A DNA stretch of 64,000 bases from Liolophura sinensis (lineage: Eukaryota; Mollusca; Polyplacophora; Chitonida; Chitonidae), in the NCBI RefSeq assembly GCF_032854445.1, contig NC_088298.1:9289504-9353503 (forward strand), read 5' to 3'. A program made the translations under genes and the position numbers. This document shows positions 32,148 to 38,478 of the stretch, one piece after another. The notes below the pieces were generated by a model. That model worked only from the letters and a program-made list of their open reading frames with translations. It searched no databases and had not been told where the DNA came from. Numbering within the stretch: position 1 is the first letter of the stretch; every line of letters begins with the position of its first letter.

Positions 32148-33491
32148 AGAAATGTGGACAGAAAGATTCTAGAAGCAGAACCAAAACAAATACAACGCTG
32201 AGCAGAATTTGCTAACTAATAACATATATATAGTACCCCCAGTTTTTATTGTGACAAGAGGACGGTTTGTGGATCAGGAATGAGGATGGACGCATAACAT
32301 TTCACCTGATACACCTATAAATACTTAATAAATTCTCTGCATTCGGGAAATAAGGTATTACTATAAAGGTATATTTTAAAACCTCCGATACACGCATGTA
32401 TGATATAGGGATAAATATGCAGACAACAAATAAAAAATAAGATAAAAAAACAATGAAGCAAAACAAACAGGATTGTCCTGATTTTCTTTTTGTTTTGTTT
32501 TGTTCCGTTTCGGTTTTTGGCCAGAAGCATATACTGTGATGTTGTTTCATTAACTGTGTTAAGGTGGCAGCCAATGGTGGATAACTTTACTGTGTTTGAC
32601 CCCAAAAAGGGTACTTTTACAGGAGAATAAAGGTCACAAAACATTACTTTTGGTGCTGAAGCCCACATTTTCCTGTAGGACATCATCACACAAGCGTATT
32701 TCAAACAAACTTGACAAATCTTCATAAAAGTTCCTTAAAACTCTCACAATCAATTAAAGTGAGTAAATGCTTGTTCATGGATGAAAAGGTCAAATATTGA
32801 ACACATTATCACTGTTATTCTTCAAGCTTTTCACACGTTTGCTAAGTGTTTTATTCAAGCATATTCTGCATTCATTCTTCTATGCAGACTGTTAGAATTA
32901 TACTTTTTGCATAAACATATGGCATTAAAGAATACATAAAACAGTAACTCTACCACAAAGATTATGTTTCCGTGCCAACTGAAGAAATTATGCCCAAAAT
33001 TTTTTCTTTTAATTTTCATTTTGGGAGGTATTTTTATACCTCTTAATTATCCCTCTATAGTATGTAGATTTTTTCAGAAATTATGTCATCGTTGATCTTG
33101 TTCGGAGCTTGGTAAACACCCCCCGAAGTGCCCCGAGCCCAGTGAACCATAACGAGCCTGATGGCATTCAACTGATCTCAGTCGGTGTCATTTAGTTTCT
33201 CGCAGAGATTTCCCCACGCAAACTAAGCATTCATTCACAACCTAGATTCAGAGATGGTTTCTTATCGTCACTCTTATTTGTTTCAAATAGAGTGGGATGA
33301 TCTGAGGTGGGAGATACTTCCGATTTCCATGTGGTGTGACATTTCCACATGAATGGACAAGTAAAATAAAGCGATCCATGTTTTCCCGAAATGACTGGAT
33401 CAGAATGCTCCGAGCAGTCACTGCTGAACTCCTCTATTAAATGATCGTAACTTTTTTGTTCAAATTGATACTGCTGTACGTTGAATGACAT
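17269..33491 (-). CDS. Nuclear hormone receptor, NR1-like (PPAR-related), 8-exon model, 550 codons
   Basis: A ligand-regulated transcription factor that acts in the nucleus. Joining the eight exons listed separately gives 550 codons with every intron phase agreeing. Order: an N-terminal A/B region (1-166); a DNA-binding domain with fingers C167-C170-C184-C187 and C204-C210-C220-C223, P-box CEGCK; then extension [12 protein letters not shown] (233-244), hinge, and ligand-binding domain (about 322-550). That domain holds the family signature [21 protein letters not shown] region (368-388) and AF-2 LFREIL with clamp Glu545. The last exon strongly resembles PPAR ([29 protein letters not shown]). 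PPARs have only three residues between the D-box cysteines; this protein has five (LRGGR). It is therefore better called a divergent NR1, perhaps of the mollusc-expanded NR1 groups. Exon 1 is uncertain. No AATAAA on the minus strand was spotted in the first few hundred bases after the stop. Confidence 0.85.
17272..17519 (-). CDS. Receptor exon 8: helices 9-12, AF-2, stop
   Basis: The acceptor is TTGTTCTTTCAG, phase 1. It encodes residues 468-550 from [15 protein letters not shown] to [13 protein letters not shown], with TGA at 17269-17271. LFREIL fits the AF-2 pattern of two hydrophobic residues, any, Glu, two hydrophobic. The split codon is completed correctly by the last base of exon 7 to give Asp468. 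Confidence 0.93.
17533..17585 (-). mobile_element. SINE-2 tail fragment in the last intron
   Basis: TTTATTTATTTATCTGATTGG, then TTTTGCGTCGTACTCAAGAG and TATTTCACTGGC. Only the tail end of SINE-2 remains, 14 bp from the exon 8 acceptor. Confidence 0.8.
17715..18070. repeat. 27-bp minisatellite in the last intron, about 13 copies
   Basis: The unit is of type AAGATGCTTTGGTATGATAT plus CAACCTC. Unit starts at 17884, 17911, 17938, 17965, 17992 and 18019 give an exact 27-bp period in the core. Flanking copies are degenerate. A 9-residue frame repeat appears on the minus strand but is probably incidental. Confidence 0.95.
18489..18804 (-). repeat. Array of exon-7-end plus splice-donor copies, about 73-bp spacing
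   Basis: On the minus strand, just downstream of the exon 7 donor, the last about 38 bases of exon 7 and the donor recur four times. Donors are at 18732-18737 (GTGAGC), 18659-18664 (GTGAGT), 18595-18600 (GTGGGT) and 18516-18521 (GTGAGT). Each is preceded by a version of ATTGCTCTATTCTGTGCAAT and ACAG. The copies encode [33 protein letters not shown] (9-base in-frame deletion) and [12 protein letters not shown]. The exon encodes [12 protein letters not shown]. If spliced from the AG of GTGAG to the donor, the first is a 39-base phase 1-1 cassette. Confidence 0.9.
18811..19018 (-). CDS. Receptor exon 7: ligand-binding-domain helices 5-8
   Basis: The acceptor CTGTCTGTGTTCACAG is preceded by a pyrimidine tract, phase 0. 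The donor is ACAG|GTGAGT, phase 1. It encodes residues 399-467, from [19 protein letters not shown] to [20 protein letters not shown] and CAILLITT. The last part matches helix 7-8 of NR1 receptors. An upstream alternative acceptor cannot be excluded, since the frame stays open to 19162. Confidence 0.85.
19019..20166. other. Intron 6, distal part: no gene seen
   Basis: AT-rich intron DNA with a three-copy GATTCAAATGACTAAGGGGA repeat at 19918-19980 and a short (TAAA)n run near 19620. Confidence 0.5.
20167..21196. mobile_element. TTAA-flanked 1.03-kb inverted-repeat DNA transposon (non-autonomous) in intron 6
   Basis: TTAAAGTGAACATAAAGTC at 20167-20185 is perfectly inverted at 21178-21196, 19 of 19 bases. 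Both ends carry TTAA, a possible target duplication. The element interrupts an intron of the receptor and is more GC-rich in parts than the intron. Only short frames occur inside: plus 45 residues from 20210 starting [13 protein letters not shown], and plus 80 residues at 20537-20779. I see no transposase. TTAA flanks are typical of the piggyBac type, but the termini lack its usual CCC ends, so class is open. Confidence 0.75.
21320..21505 (+). mobile_element. SINE-2 variant in intron 6
   Basis: GCGCGGCGCAATGACCCAGA, then GTTGCTGTGAGTTCAAGCC (B-box-like), a CATCCTGCGAATGGTAGTGG core and TACAACGTAAAACACCAATC at the tail. The inverse of this variant is at 35437-35605. Confidence 0.75.
21545..21625 (-). 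mobile_element. SINE-2 core fragment
   Basis: GTGTTTTACGCCATACTCAAG, TTTCACTTATACAATGGTGA and AGCGTTATGGTGGGACGAAA; truncated on both sides. Confidence 0.75.
21960..22140. repeat. TTATAAAATTAC-type low-complexity repeat
   Basis: Overlapping variants of ACTTTATAAAATAA between 21975 and 22140, 130 bp downstream (receptor strand) of the exon 6 donor. Confidence 0.75.
22272..22502 (-). CDS. Receptor exon 6: ligand-binding-domain helices 1-5 and signature
   Basis: The acceptor is TTTGTTTGCCAG and the donor ATG|GTAAGT, phase 0-0, 77 codons (residues 322-398). It contains [17 protein letters not shown], then the signature [19 protein letters not shown] and [13 protein letters not shown]. The DQ-x2-LLK motif, helix 4, is intact. 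The resemblance is to the NR1 subfamily. Confidence 0.95.
22503..23696. other. Intron 5: no gene seen
   Basis: Unique sequence; the short frames at 22917-23120 and 23346-23663 have no recognised motif. Confidence 0.5.
23697..23950 (-). CDS. Receptor exon 5: DNA-binding extension and hinge
   Basis: The acceptor is TCATTTACAG and the donor CCA|GTGAGT. It encodes residues 237-321. It starts [20 protein letters not shown], completing [13 protein letters not shown] from exon 4. [20 protein letters not shown] and [19 protein letters not shown] are the flexible hinge. The AVRFGR-type extension is typical of the NR1 PPAR/Rev-erb/E75 branch. Confidence 0.93.
24183..24320 (-). mobile_element. Old SINE-like fragment (SINE-3)
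   Basis: Degenerate order of AAGTCGTACTCATGAATTTTT, GAAACCAGGAGTGCCCAGGG, TAAACCATCTACCTTCGGCA and AAGTTACAGACAACCTTTCC. Similar sequence occurs at 26005-26225 and 26860-26960. Confidence 0.55.
24321..25210. other. Intron 4, proximal part: no gene seen
   Basis: Unique sequence. An overlapping pair of short plus frames at 24397-24657 shows no family motif. Confidence 0.5.
25211..25355 (-). CDS. Receptor exon 4: second zinc finger
   Basis: The acceptor is TCGCTCTGTTTTCAG, phase 0; the donor is GATG|GTAAGT, phase 1. It encodes residues 189-236: [16 protein letters not shown], then [16 protein letters not shown] and [16 protein letters not shown]. Cysteine spacing is C-x5-C-x9-C-x2-C. The intron position after CEGCK is the usual one between the two fingers. 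Confidence 0.97.
25632..25808 (-). repeat. Two extra tandem copies of the first-finger exon region (97-bp period)
   Basis: The phrase AATGGNCGCC begins at 25632, 25729 and 25826, an exact 97-bp period. The third position is inside the real exon 3. The two intronic copies are near-identical to each other. On the minus strand the copy at 25782-25712 reads [20 protein letters not shown] and GCK, then a GTTAGC donor as in exon 3. It has a 9-base in-frame insertion and loses the first finger cysteine through a 2-base insertion. The outer copy lacks the CEGCK end and donor. Confidence 0.93.
25809..25916 (-). CDS. Receptor exon 3: first zinc finger
   Basis: The acceptor is CCTGTTTTGTTTACAG and the donor AAG|GTTAGC, phase 0-0, 36 codons (residues 153-188). 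It encodes [20 protein letters not shown] and VHSCEGCK. Cysteine spacing is C-x2-C-x13-C-x2-C. The P-box CEGCK predicts recognition of AGGTCA-type half-sites, as known for NR1 receptors. The donor GTTAGC is weaker than those of exons 4-7. Confidence 0.97.
26005..26225 (-). mobile_element. Old SINE-like fragment (SINE-3)
   Basis: GATTGGTGTGCAATCCTGTG, CAAGAACTCTTCACTTATTC, TTTATGGGTGGAGTAAACTG, and an internally duplicated GGAGTGCCTGGAGGAAACCA / AGAGTGCCTAGAGTAAACC. A diverged relative of SINE-2. Confidence 0.6.
26248..26598 (-). mobile_element. SINE-1, near full length, in intron 2
   Basis: It runs from GTGAGTGAGTGCTTGGGGTT through TTTTTCAGTCATATGACGAT and GTGCTGCTTCACTGAGATGC to the head GTTCCCGAAGCGGATGCTCT. 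Confidence 0.9.
26840..26960. mobile_element. Possible SINE-3 remnant
   Basis: GAAAACTGGAGTCCTTGAGG, TAAACCACTGACCAATGGCA and AGTTACTGACAAACTTTTC follow the SINE-3 order, with heavy divergence. Confidence 0.4.
27554..27759 (-). CDS. Receptor exon 2: N-terminal A/B region
   Basis: The acceptor is GTGTGTATTTTCAG, phase 1; the donor is AAG|GTACAA, phase 0. It encodes residues 84-152, including [40 protein letters not shown] and [14 protein letters not shown]. This is acidic and Ser-rich, as expected of an AF-1 region. The frame joins directly to exon 3, and the 206-base length keeps phase. No ATG precedes the acceptor in frame, so an upstream coding exon is needed unless an internal Met is used. 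Confidence 0.75.
27930..28070. mobile_element. MITE fragment, same family as 1128-1341
   Basis: TTTAATTTGATTTTGGACAC, AAAACTTAACATTAGTTGGG and CAGGGCCTCACAAAAAGTAT match the interior of the MITE; both ends are lost. Confidence 0.65.
28236..28730. repeat. About 41-bp minisatellite in intron 1, about 12 copies
   Basis: Unit of type CATTTACAAAACACAAGTCA followed by AAAGATGCATAAAATTTATC. Copies vary from 39 to 41 bp. Confidence 0.93.
29160..29220 (+). mobile_element. SINE-2 tail fragment
   Basis: GAGTACGGTGTAAAACACCA followed by ATTAAATAAATAAATAAAT: the 3' end of SINE-2 only. Confidence 0.8.
29187..29723 (-). CDS. Unrecognised 178-codon frame in intron 1
   Basis: This is among the longest frames in the window outside repeats and the transposon genes, on the receptor strand. 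It includes [20 protein letters not shown], a hydrophobic [13 protein letters not shown] and [13 protein letters not shown]. The C-terminal about 20 residues run through the SINE-2 tail. The region is less AT-rich than its surroundings. I recognise no domain. It could be an unknown exon, a decayed insertion or chance. A real gene ending in a SINE tail is possible but unsupported. Confidence 0.15.
   Translation of the reverse strand: MVFRENEGSIDNRAFIASTWEVLFHAIFVKCSYIRHCSSSNHMLLLADVVTFAICRDCWLHFSSQAPNNRESASRKCRQRVRSVTDEAVSLKVVIMILCCIVGLLRPAIPQGISRNVWGRRKLGKEGVRPLQPGISYIVNTCQSTLATPSNDARGCQRLILSEEKCDLCIYLCIYLFI
29962..30203 (-). mobile_element. SINE-2 copy (diverged) followed by an (AAT)n microsatellite
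   Basis: ACTTACTTATATGATTGGTG, TACTCAAAAATATGTCACTT, GAGCTAGACTTGATCTCATAG and a tRNA-like end near 30160. A run of about 11 AAT units lies at 30170-30203. Confidence 0.75.
30734..30782. repeat. 14-bp repeat, three copies
   Basis: GATCAATACCAAA separated by one base, three times. Confidence 0.85.
30868..31035 (-). mobile_element. SINE-2, head-truncated
   Basis: TTTATTTATTTATTTGATTGG, TTTTATGCCGTACTCAAGAA, GGCGTCCAGCATTATGGTG and CCCACAACCATCCGCAGGTT, ending near 31035 before the tRNA-like head. Confidence 0.9.
31104..31200. repeat. 25-bp repeat, about 4 copies
   Basis: AGCTGAAAGCTGCACTAAAA plus ACATT in tandem; the last copy is altered (AGCAAAAAAGCTGCAC). Confidence 0.9.
31735..31990. promoter_or_regulatory. 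GC-richer island with CRE-like sites in intron 1
   Basis: TGACGTCA, the full CRE palindrome, at 31921-31928 and TGACGTCC at 31791-31798, in a stretch with several CpGs (ACGGCCGGGCGATGACGTCC). It is placed between receptor exons 1 and 2, so it could be an enhancer or alternative promoter. That role is inference. Confidence 0.35.
32083..32143. repeat. (TA)n microsatellite, about 30 units
   Basis: Uninterrupted TA dinucleotides from about 32083 to 32143. Confidence 0.97.
32820..32935. mobile_element. Degenerate MITE fragment
   Basis: CTTCAAGCTTTTCACACGTT, TGCTAAGTGTTTTATTCAAG and CATATTCTGCATTCATTCTT follow the left third of the MITE family. Confidence 0.6.
33242..33491 (-). CDS. Candidate receptor exon 1 with start codon
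   Basis: Minus-strand ATG at 33491-33489 in context AAAACATGT. It opens [39 protein letters not shown] and continues to [10 protein letters not shown]. The donor CTAG|GTTGTG at 33242/33241 ends in phase 1, which the exon 2 acceptor requires; the join restores GAG. The frame is open for 161 codons in an AT-rich region, and this is the first ATG in it. The donor is weak, and the peptide has no diagnostic motif. It is acidic and Ser/Gln-rich, as A/B regions often are. Confidence 0.45.
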
Positions 33492-33574
33492 GTTTTCCAC
33501 GGTGTGTAAACACTGTGTTGGTCTCTGTTCACTGACTGTCGGCTGGCTGCTACAGCCCCATATGTATGTGCATG

Positions 33575-33582
33575 TATATATA
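33575..33582 (-). promoter_or_regulatory. Possible TATA box upstream of exon 1
   Basis: TATATATA read on the minus strand, 84 bases upstream of the candidate ATG. A TCAGTGA initiator-like sequence lies about 45 bases further down, near 33530. Simple TA-rich sequence is common here, so support is modest. Confidence 0.3.
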
Positions 33583-33599
33583 GTGTTGGCAAGCTGACA

Positions 33600-34654
33600 T
33601 GTACTGAGACGCTGTATGACTTCTTGGGGCCAGCTTAAAAACCCCCAACAAAACCTCCCCCACCCCCCAATCCTCCACTCCCCTAACCCCTCTCCTATAC
33701 ATTCTGTTTCCCACAATTATTCTGCCTGTTTCCACCACAGAGTTCATTTAAAACAAGGATCATCGCTGATGTCACCGCTGCAAGTTACTGAATTTCCCCA
33801 CTGACCGGTGGGGCTTTAAGAAAAGGGTGAAGCCTTACAATATTTACAATTTACAGTTAGAACAGGTTAGTTCATCTACACAAAAATGTCTGCAAACTTT
33901 ACTGTGAAAATAAACCAGTTAATTCTGCAACCACGATTGGGAGGTTAAAATATACATCCATGTTCAGGGGCCGGTTTCATGAAGCATACTTAGGGTTTTA
34001 TACCTATACAATAAAGGCATGTCAAATGAGCTGTGGAATGACCTTTGAAGTCATTTTTATCACGCAAAAGTGAAATTTGAAACTTTTACATGTTATATGT
34101 TATTACACATCCTAATCTGCACATTACGAAACAAAACCATTTAAAAATCCCTCAAAATGCAAATGATTTGGAAGTGCAATATTTCACTCTGAAAATCTGT
34201 CACTTATATATTCACCACAGCAACAAATTTACAATTAAAACAGGATATTCCCTGTGTAGTGTCCTTTCTCTAAATCAACCTACATTATAAGCCATTTAGG
34301 TCTCTTCTCCTGTTTTGACACTAGAACAAGCAGATATGATAAACCTCCGCAGCAAATATCCCGAGCCAATGTAACGTAACTATAAAGTAACAACCAAACA
34401 ACAAACAAACCATCACACTGTCCCGTATCCAAGTCTGTCACATTTTATGTGGTAAACCTGTCATAAAAATGTCAAAAGGTATTTTATTGGTTACATTCTG
34501 TCAAAAGTGATAATATGACCCACTCGATGTTTAAACAGTAGGGTGCAGGTTTTAGCAATGTTTGGACAGCTGGTTTCTACATAGATGCAATTTTTGACTT
34601 TTGTGGGAAAACTGAATTCTGAAGTTCAGGCCATTCAAACCAAGATACAGTTTC
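33600..34654. other. Upstream flank of the receptor, no gene seen
   Basis: A C-rich tract (33640-33690) and a hairpin CCCCACTGACCGGTGGGG (33797-33814), then unique AT-rich DNA. Confidence 0.5.
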
Positions 34655-34779
34655 TTCAAATATCACATATAATAAAGAACCCTCAACAAATATCACATAT
34701 AATAAAGAACCCTCGACAAATATCACATATAATAAAGAACCCTCAACAAATATCACATATAATAAAGAACCCTCAACAT
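34655..34779. repeat. 30-bp minisatellite, 4 copies
   Basis: AAATATCACATATAATAAAG plus AACCCTCAAC repeated. Confidence 0.95.
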
Positions 34780-35204
34780 GGCATCAACACGTACTGTAAA
34801 GGGAAAAGACAATTACAAAATGAAACCGCCATCTGAGACACAGCACTCAAAACTATCTAAAACAGGTTCAGCTGTTTGTTTTTTTTTAAACTTTCTCGAA
34901 TAGAAATCGGGATTTCACCTTAGCATTTTGCTTGATACTGAGTAATTTATCATCATTGTGAATGATACCTCCCAAGAATTTTTTAGTGTAGTTTAATTAA
35001 TTTCTTATCAGAAAAACTTAAAAAGTGTTAGCATCAAAGTATCATTTTAATAGATTTATGTGCTTCTTTAAGCTCATTTTAAAATTATTATCATACTTTA
35101 GGTGAAACAGAGTGTATGCTTTCCAATATTTGAATTCAAAGATGGTTTTTAGTCAACATGCTGATTGTGTTGCTCACTAGCACACATCTTTTTCTTCATC
35201 TGTA

Positions 35205-35357
35205 TGTGGGAAGGTCTGCCAGCAACCTGCGGATGGTTGTGGGTTCCCCCGGGCTCTGCCCTGTTTCCTCCCTTCATAATGCTGGCTGCCGTTGTATAAG
35301 TGAAATATTCTTCAGTATGGTGCAAAACACCAATCAAATAAATAAATAAATAAATAA
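35205..35357 (+). mobile_element. SINE-2, head-truncated
   Basis: AACCTGCGGATGGTTGTGGG, GGGCTCTGCCCTGTTTCCTC, TAATGCTGGCTGCCGTTGTA and CAAAACACCAATCAAATAAA, then (TAAA)n. Confidence 0.9.
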
Positions 35358-35436
35358 TTTACTTCATTGTTTTTTTTTCTTGCTCTAAGTCACATATTTA
35401 CATTCAACACGCTAGCATGAAAGCACTTACGAATTT

Positions 35437-35605
35437 ATATGATTGATGATTTACGTTGTGCTGTACTAAATAGTATTTCTCCTATATGACGGCAGAGCCT
35501 GGGGGGAAAACCACTACCATTCGCAGGATGCTGAAAGCTGGCTTGAACTCACAGCAACTGGTCAGAGGCTTCTGGGTCATTGCGCCGCGCTGCGACTGAC
35601 CAAGA
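35437..35605 (-). mobile_element. SINE-2 variant, inverse of the 21.3-21.5 kb copy
   Basis: ATATGATTGATGATTTACGT, TAGTATTTCTCCTATATGAC, AACTCACAGCAACTGGTCAG and CATTGCGCCGCGCTGCGACT. Confidence 0.8.
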
Positions 35606-36286
35606 AGGCTACCACTGTGCAACAATGAACATAAGATAAATCAGTCGGTTGGCACAATTCTTTTCAGTCAGCCCGTGATACGGTAGTGATACAAAAATTA
35701 GACAAATTAAGATGATTATGCAAAAAAGCACAAGTAAGACTTCATCGCTATCCATTTGTTCAAACCTCCATTTCCTCTTAGATACAGCTGAGCGACAGTT
35801 ATGTAAATCAAGCTAGTCAATATGCAAATTAATGTAAGGATAAATATTTTAGAATAAAATTTAGAGTCAAAAGTGCATGAATTTCCTGCGAATAAGTTGA
35901 TATATCATGGTCACAAAAGATATAGAGAGGTATGCAAATAAGGTTAACTGTATGTAAATTAACACAAGGATAGACCTAAAATGGCCAAAAAGCACATGTG
36001 TAAGTCCCACTGCTTTGATCGTCTCAAAATTTTTTTTTTACAAACTTCCTGTCTGTATAGGTGCAGATATACAGTATGGTAGTCACAAAAATGAAGACTG
36101 ACAGACAAACAGACAGGGCCATGACAACAGACACCTACCACTAATATTTCTAATATATGACGGCAGAGCCTCGGGGAATTTTATCATTTTAGTATATTTT
36201 TTTTTTAGGTATCATTTTAGTATTCTTTCTTGTTTTTATTTCAGTTTGGAGGAATCATTACACATTCTCAATAACTGTTCAGTCAT
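35606..36286. other. No gene seen
   Basis: Unique AT-rich DNA with two loosely similar TATGCAAATNA-AGGTTA segments near 35820 and 35935. Confidence 0.45.
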
Positions 36287-37065
36287 TTGAAAATGCTTTC
36301 TTTTCGACCTACCCTACAAATTCTTCAACCTTTTCTTTTGAAGTGCATGCCTGTGCAACCAATATTTAGAAAAATGCTGACAGCACTTGTGGGGTTCTGG
36401 GAATTTGCACAGTTTTATGAAGCTGGCATCTTTACTCACACAAACCAATCATTTTTGCATCATTTTTATAATAAGTGTATGCTTAAATTTGACTCAAAAA
36501 AGTGCATTACTGATTAAAAAGGTTGAAGATTCACAGTGTGCTTATACATGTATCATTTCACATCTCCAAAAAAACTGTACACAGCCATGCATTTCCAGAA
36601 TGCTTTCTTGCTTTCATTTCCACTCTTGTTTTTACATATATATACATATCACTTCACATCTTAAAAAAAAAATGTTCAGCCATTGTAGAATGCTTTCTTC
36701 CTTTAATTTCAACCTATGCTTTCCACATGTATCATTTCACATCTCAAAAAAAACTGTACACATCCATGCATTTCCAGAATGCTTTCTTGCTTTCATTTCC
36801 ACTCTTGTTTTTACATATATATACGTATCACTTCAAATCTAAAAAAAACAAACTGTTGAGCCACTGTAGAATGCTTTCTTCCTTTAATTTCAACCTATGA
36901 TTTCCACATGTATCATTTCACATCCCCACAAAACAGTACAGCCATTGTAGAATACTTCTGAGCTTTTTTTTTCATTTTAGCCTATGCTTTGTCCTGATTT
37001 CATTTTATTATAATGTTCTATCATTTCACATCCATAAAAACTGTACAGGCATCCTAGAATGCTTT
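36287..37065. repeat. About 90-bp minisatellite built on AGAATGCTTTCTT
   Basis: AGAATGCTTTCTT recurs near 36598, 36688, 36777 and 36868, with weaker copies near 36290, 36950 and 37054. Between them lie CATTTCACATCTCAAAAAAA and CTGTACANNCATGCATTTCC. Alternating unit types (TTGCTTTCATTTCCACTC versus TTCCTTTAATTTCAACCT) suggest a two-unit higher-order pattern. Confidence 0.85.
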
Positions 37066-37212
37066 TTGTATGTGGGAAGGCCTTCCAGCAACCTGTGGAT
37101 GGTCATCGGTTTCCCCCGTGCTCTACCCTGTAACCTAGTCTCCACCACAGCACTGGCTACATTGCATATTAGTGAAATATTCTTTAGTACGGCATAAAAA
37201 ATACCCATGAAA
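37066..37212 (+). mobile_element. SINE-2, diverged
   Basis: GTGGGAAGGCCTTCCAGCAA, CCTGTGGATGGTCATCGGTT, AGTGAAATATTCTTTAGTAC and GGCATAAAAAATACCCATGA. It interrupts or ends the 90-bp array. Confidence 0.8.
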
Positions 37213-37334
37213 TAAATATATAGAATTCTTTCCTGCTTATCCTGATTAAGTGTTTAGCCATTCCAGAATGCTTTCCTGGCGATTCAGTCAAGGTCATCTA
37301 GGGAAACATGAGCTTATATCACAAATATTTACTG

Positions 37335-37551
37335 TAATTCCTCCACCTTTTGGTATATAAAAGAGCAACTTTCAGTGAGATTTGTGGCCATTTTTAATTT
37401 CGTTTTGGAGACAAAACTACATTGGTTGGATTGGCCAGTTCCTGGGCTTCACAAAAAGTTCAATTTTATCAGTTAACACAAAATAATGCCTTCAGGATAT
37501 CCTTGAATAAACACCTTGCAAACATGTACATGCAATAAAGTTGAAGAATCA
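37335..37551. mobile_element. MITE copy 2
   Basis: Same order as 1128-1341: TAATTCCTCCACCTTTTGG, GACAAAACTACATTGGTTGG, GGGCTTCACAAAAAGTTC and a right end near ATAAAGTTGAAGAATCAC. Confidence 0.85.
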
Positions 37552-38291
37552 CAGTACTAGTACGGAAGACAGTTTAGCTAACTTGAGCCTCTCAAGCATA
37601 CATGTAAACTCTACCAAAACCTTGATCATGATTGAATGAGTGTTTTTTGTGAGTATACCTATCCCAGCAGGTTCTACATGAGCTAAAGACAGCTGACCGT
37701 ATTTTCATGCATCATTAAATCCACTGACAAATATACATGTTAACACCAGTCATCGAAAGTCATTTTGTTTATGGCGACTATAAAACAAGGAATTTGAATC
37801 TTTCCTCGAAGTATGAATGTTGTTAGTCGTCTTTCGCTTGATGACATAATACTGCTGGTGGTTTAGTCCTAAAGAGCTCCCCTCCCTTGGGTTCCATGTA
37901 ACAAACCTGCCACCATCTACTCACCTGTCTTTGCTATTAAATATGTCTAGATATACCAAACACTGTAATTTCACTTGTCAAAGAGGGTCTGTCTATGCTG
38001 GAGCGGTACTATTTTTGTCGCCTTGGTTTCAGAAAATGCACAATGGCATACATATATTTAAGCACACAACACAGCCTAGCAGGGTATGCTTCTCAGTGAG
38101 TGCTGACAAATATGTTGGCCATGACCAAATATGAGAAGTACACAAAACATGTTTACGTACATATACTTAACCTCACAAAGAGGACTTGATTCATCGCTGA
38201 GAACATCCAAGATGCCAAGGTACATACATGCAAGGACACACTTCCAAGCTGTACACAAGTCCATAAACATTCTGGGGATCAACTACCACTG
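37552..38291. other. No gene seen
   Basis: Unique DNA without a recognised ORF or repeat. Confidence 0.45.
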
Positions 38292-38478
38292 TAATTCTTC
38301 AACCTTTTCACATGTTCACAAGGTGTATATTCAAGTAAAGTCTGAAGGCTGATCAAATTTTTAGTGAAGCCCTGAAATTGGCCAACCCAACCAATGTAGT
38401 TTTGTCTCCAAAATCATATTATAAATGTGCAAATATTGAACTGAAAGTTGCTCTTTGATATGTGGAAAGAGGAAATTG
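38292..38478. mobile_element. MITE copy 3, opposite orientation, internally deleted
   Basis: TAATTCTTCAACCTTTTCAC on the left, then CCTGAAATTGGCCAACCCAA, TGTAGTTTTGTCTCCAAAAT and GAAAGTTGCTCTTTGATATG. It is about 30 bp shorter than copy 1. Confidence 0.85.

Noticed and set aside
32315-32725. 136-codon minus ORF
   Set aside because: Low-complexity, AT-rich frame with T-rich segments and no motif or splice support.
36387-36900. 151- and 125-codon plus ORFs
   Set aside because: Frames through the 90-bp array; composition follows the repeat and no domain is visible.
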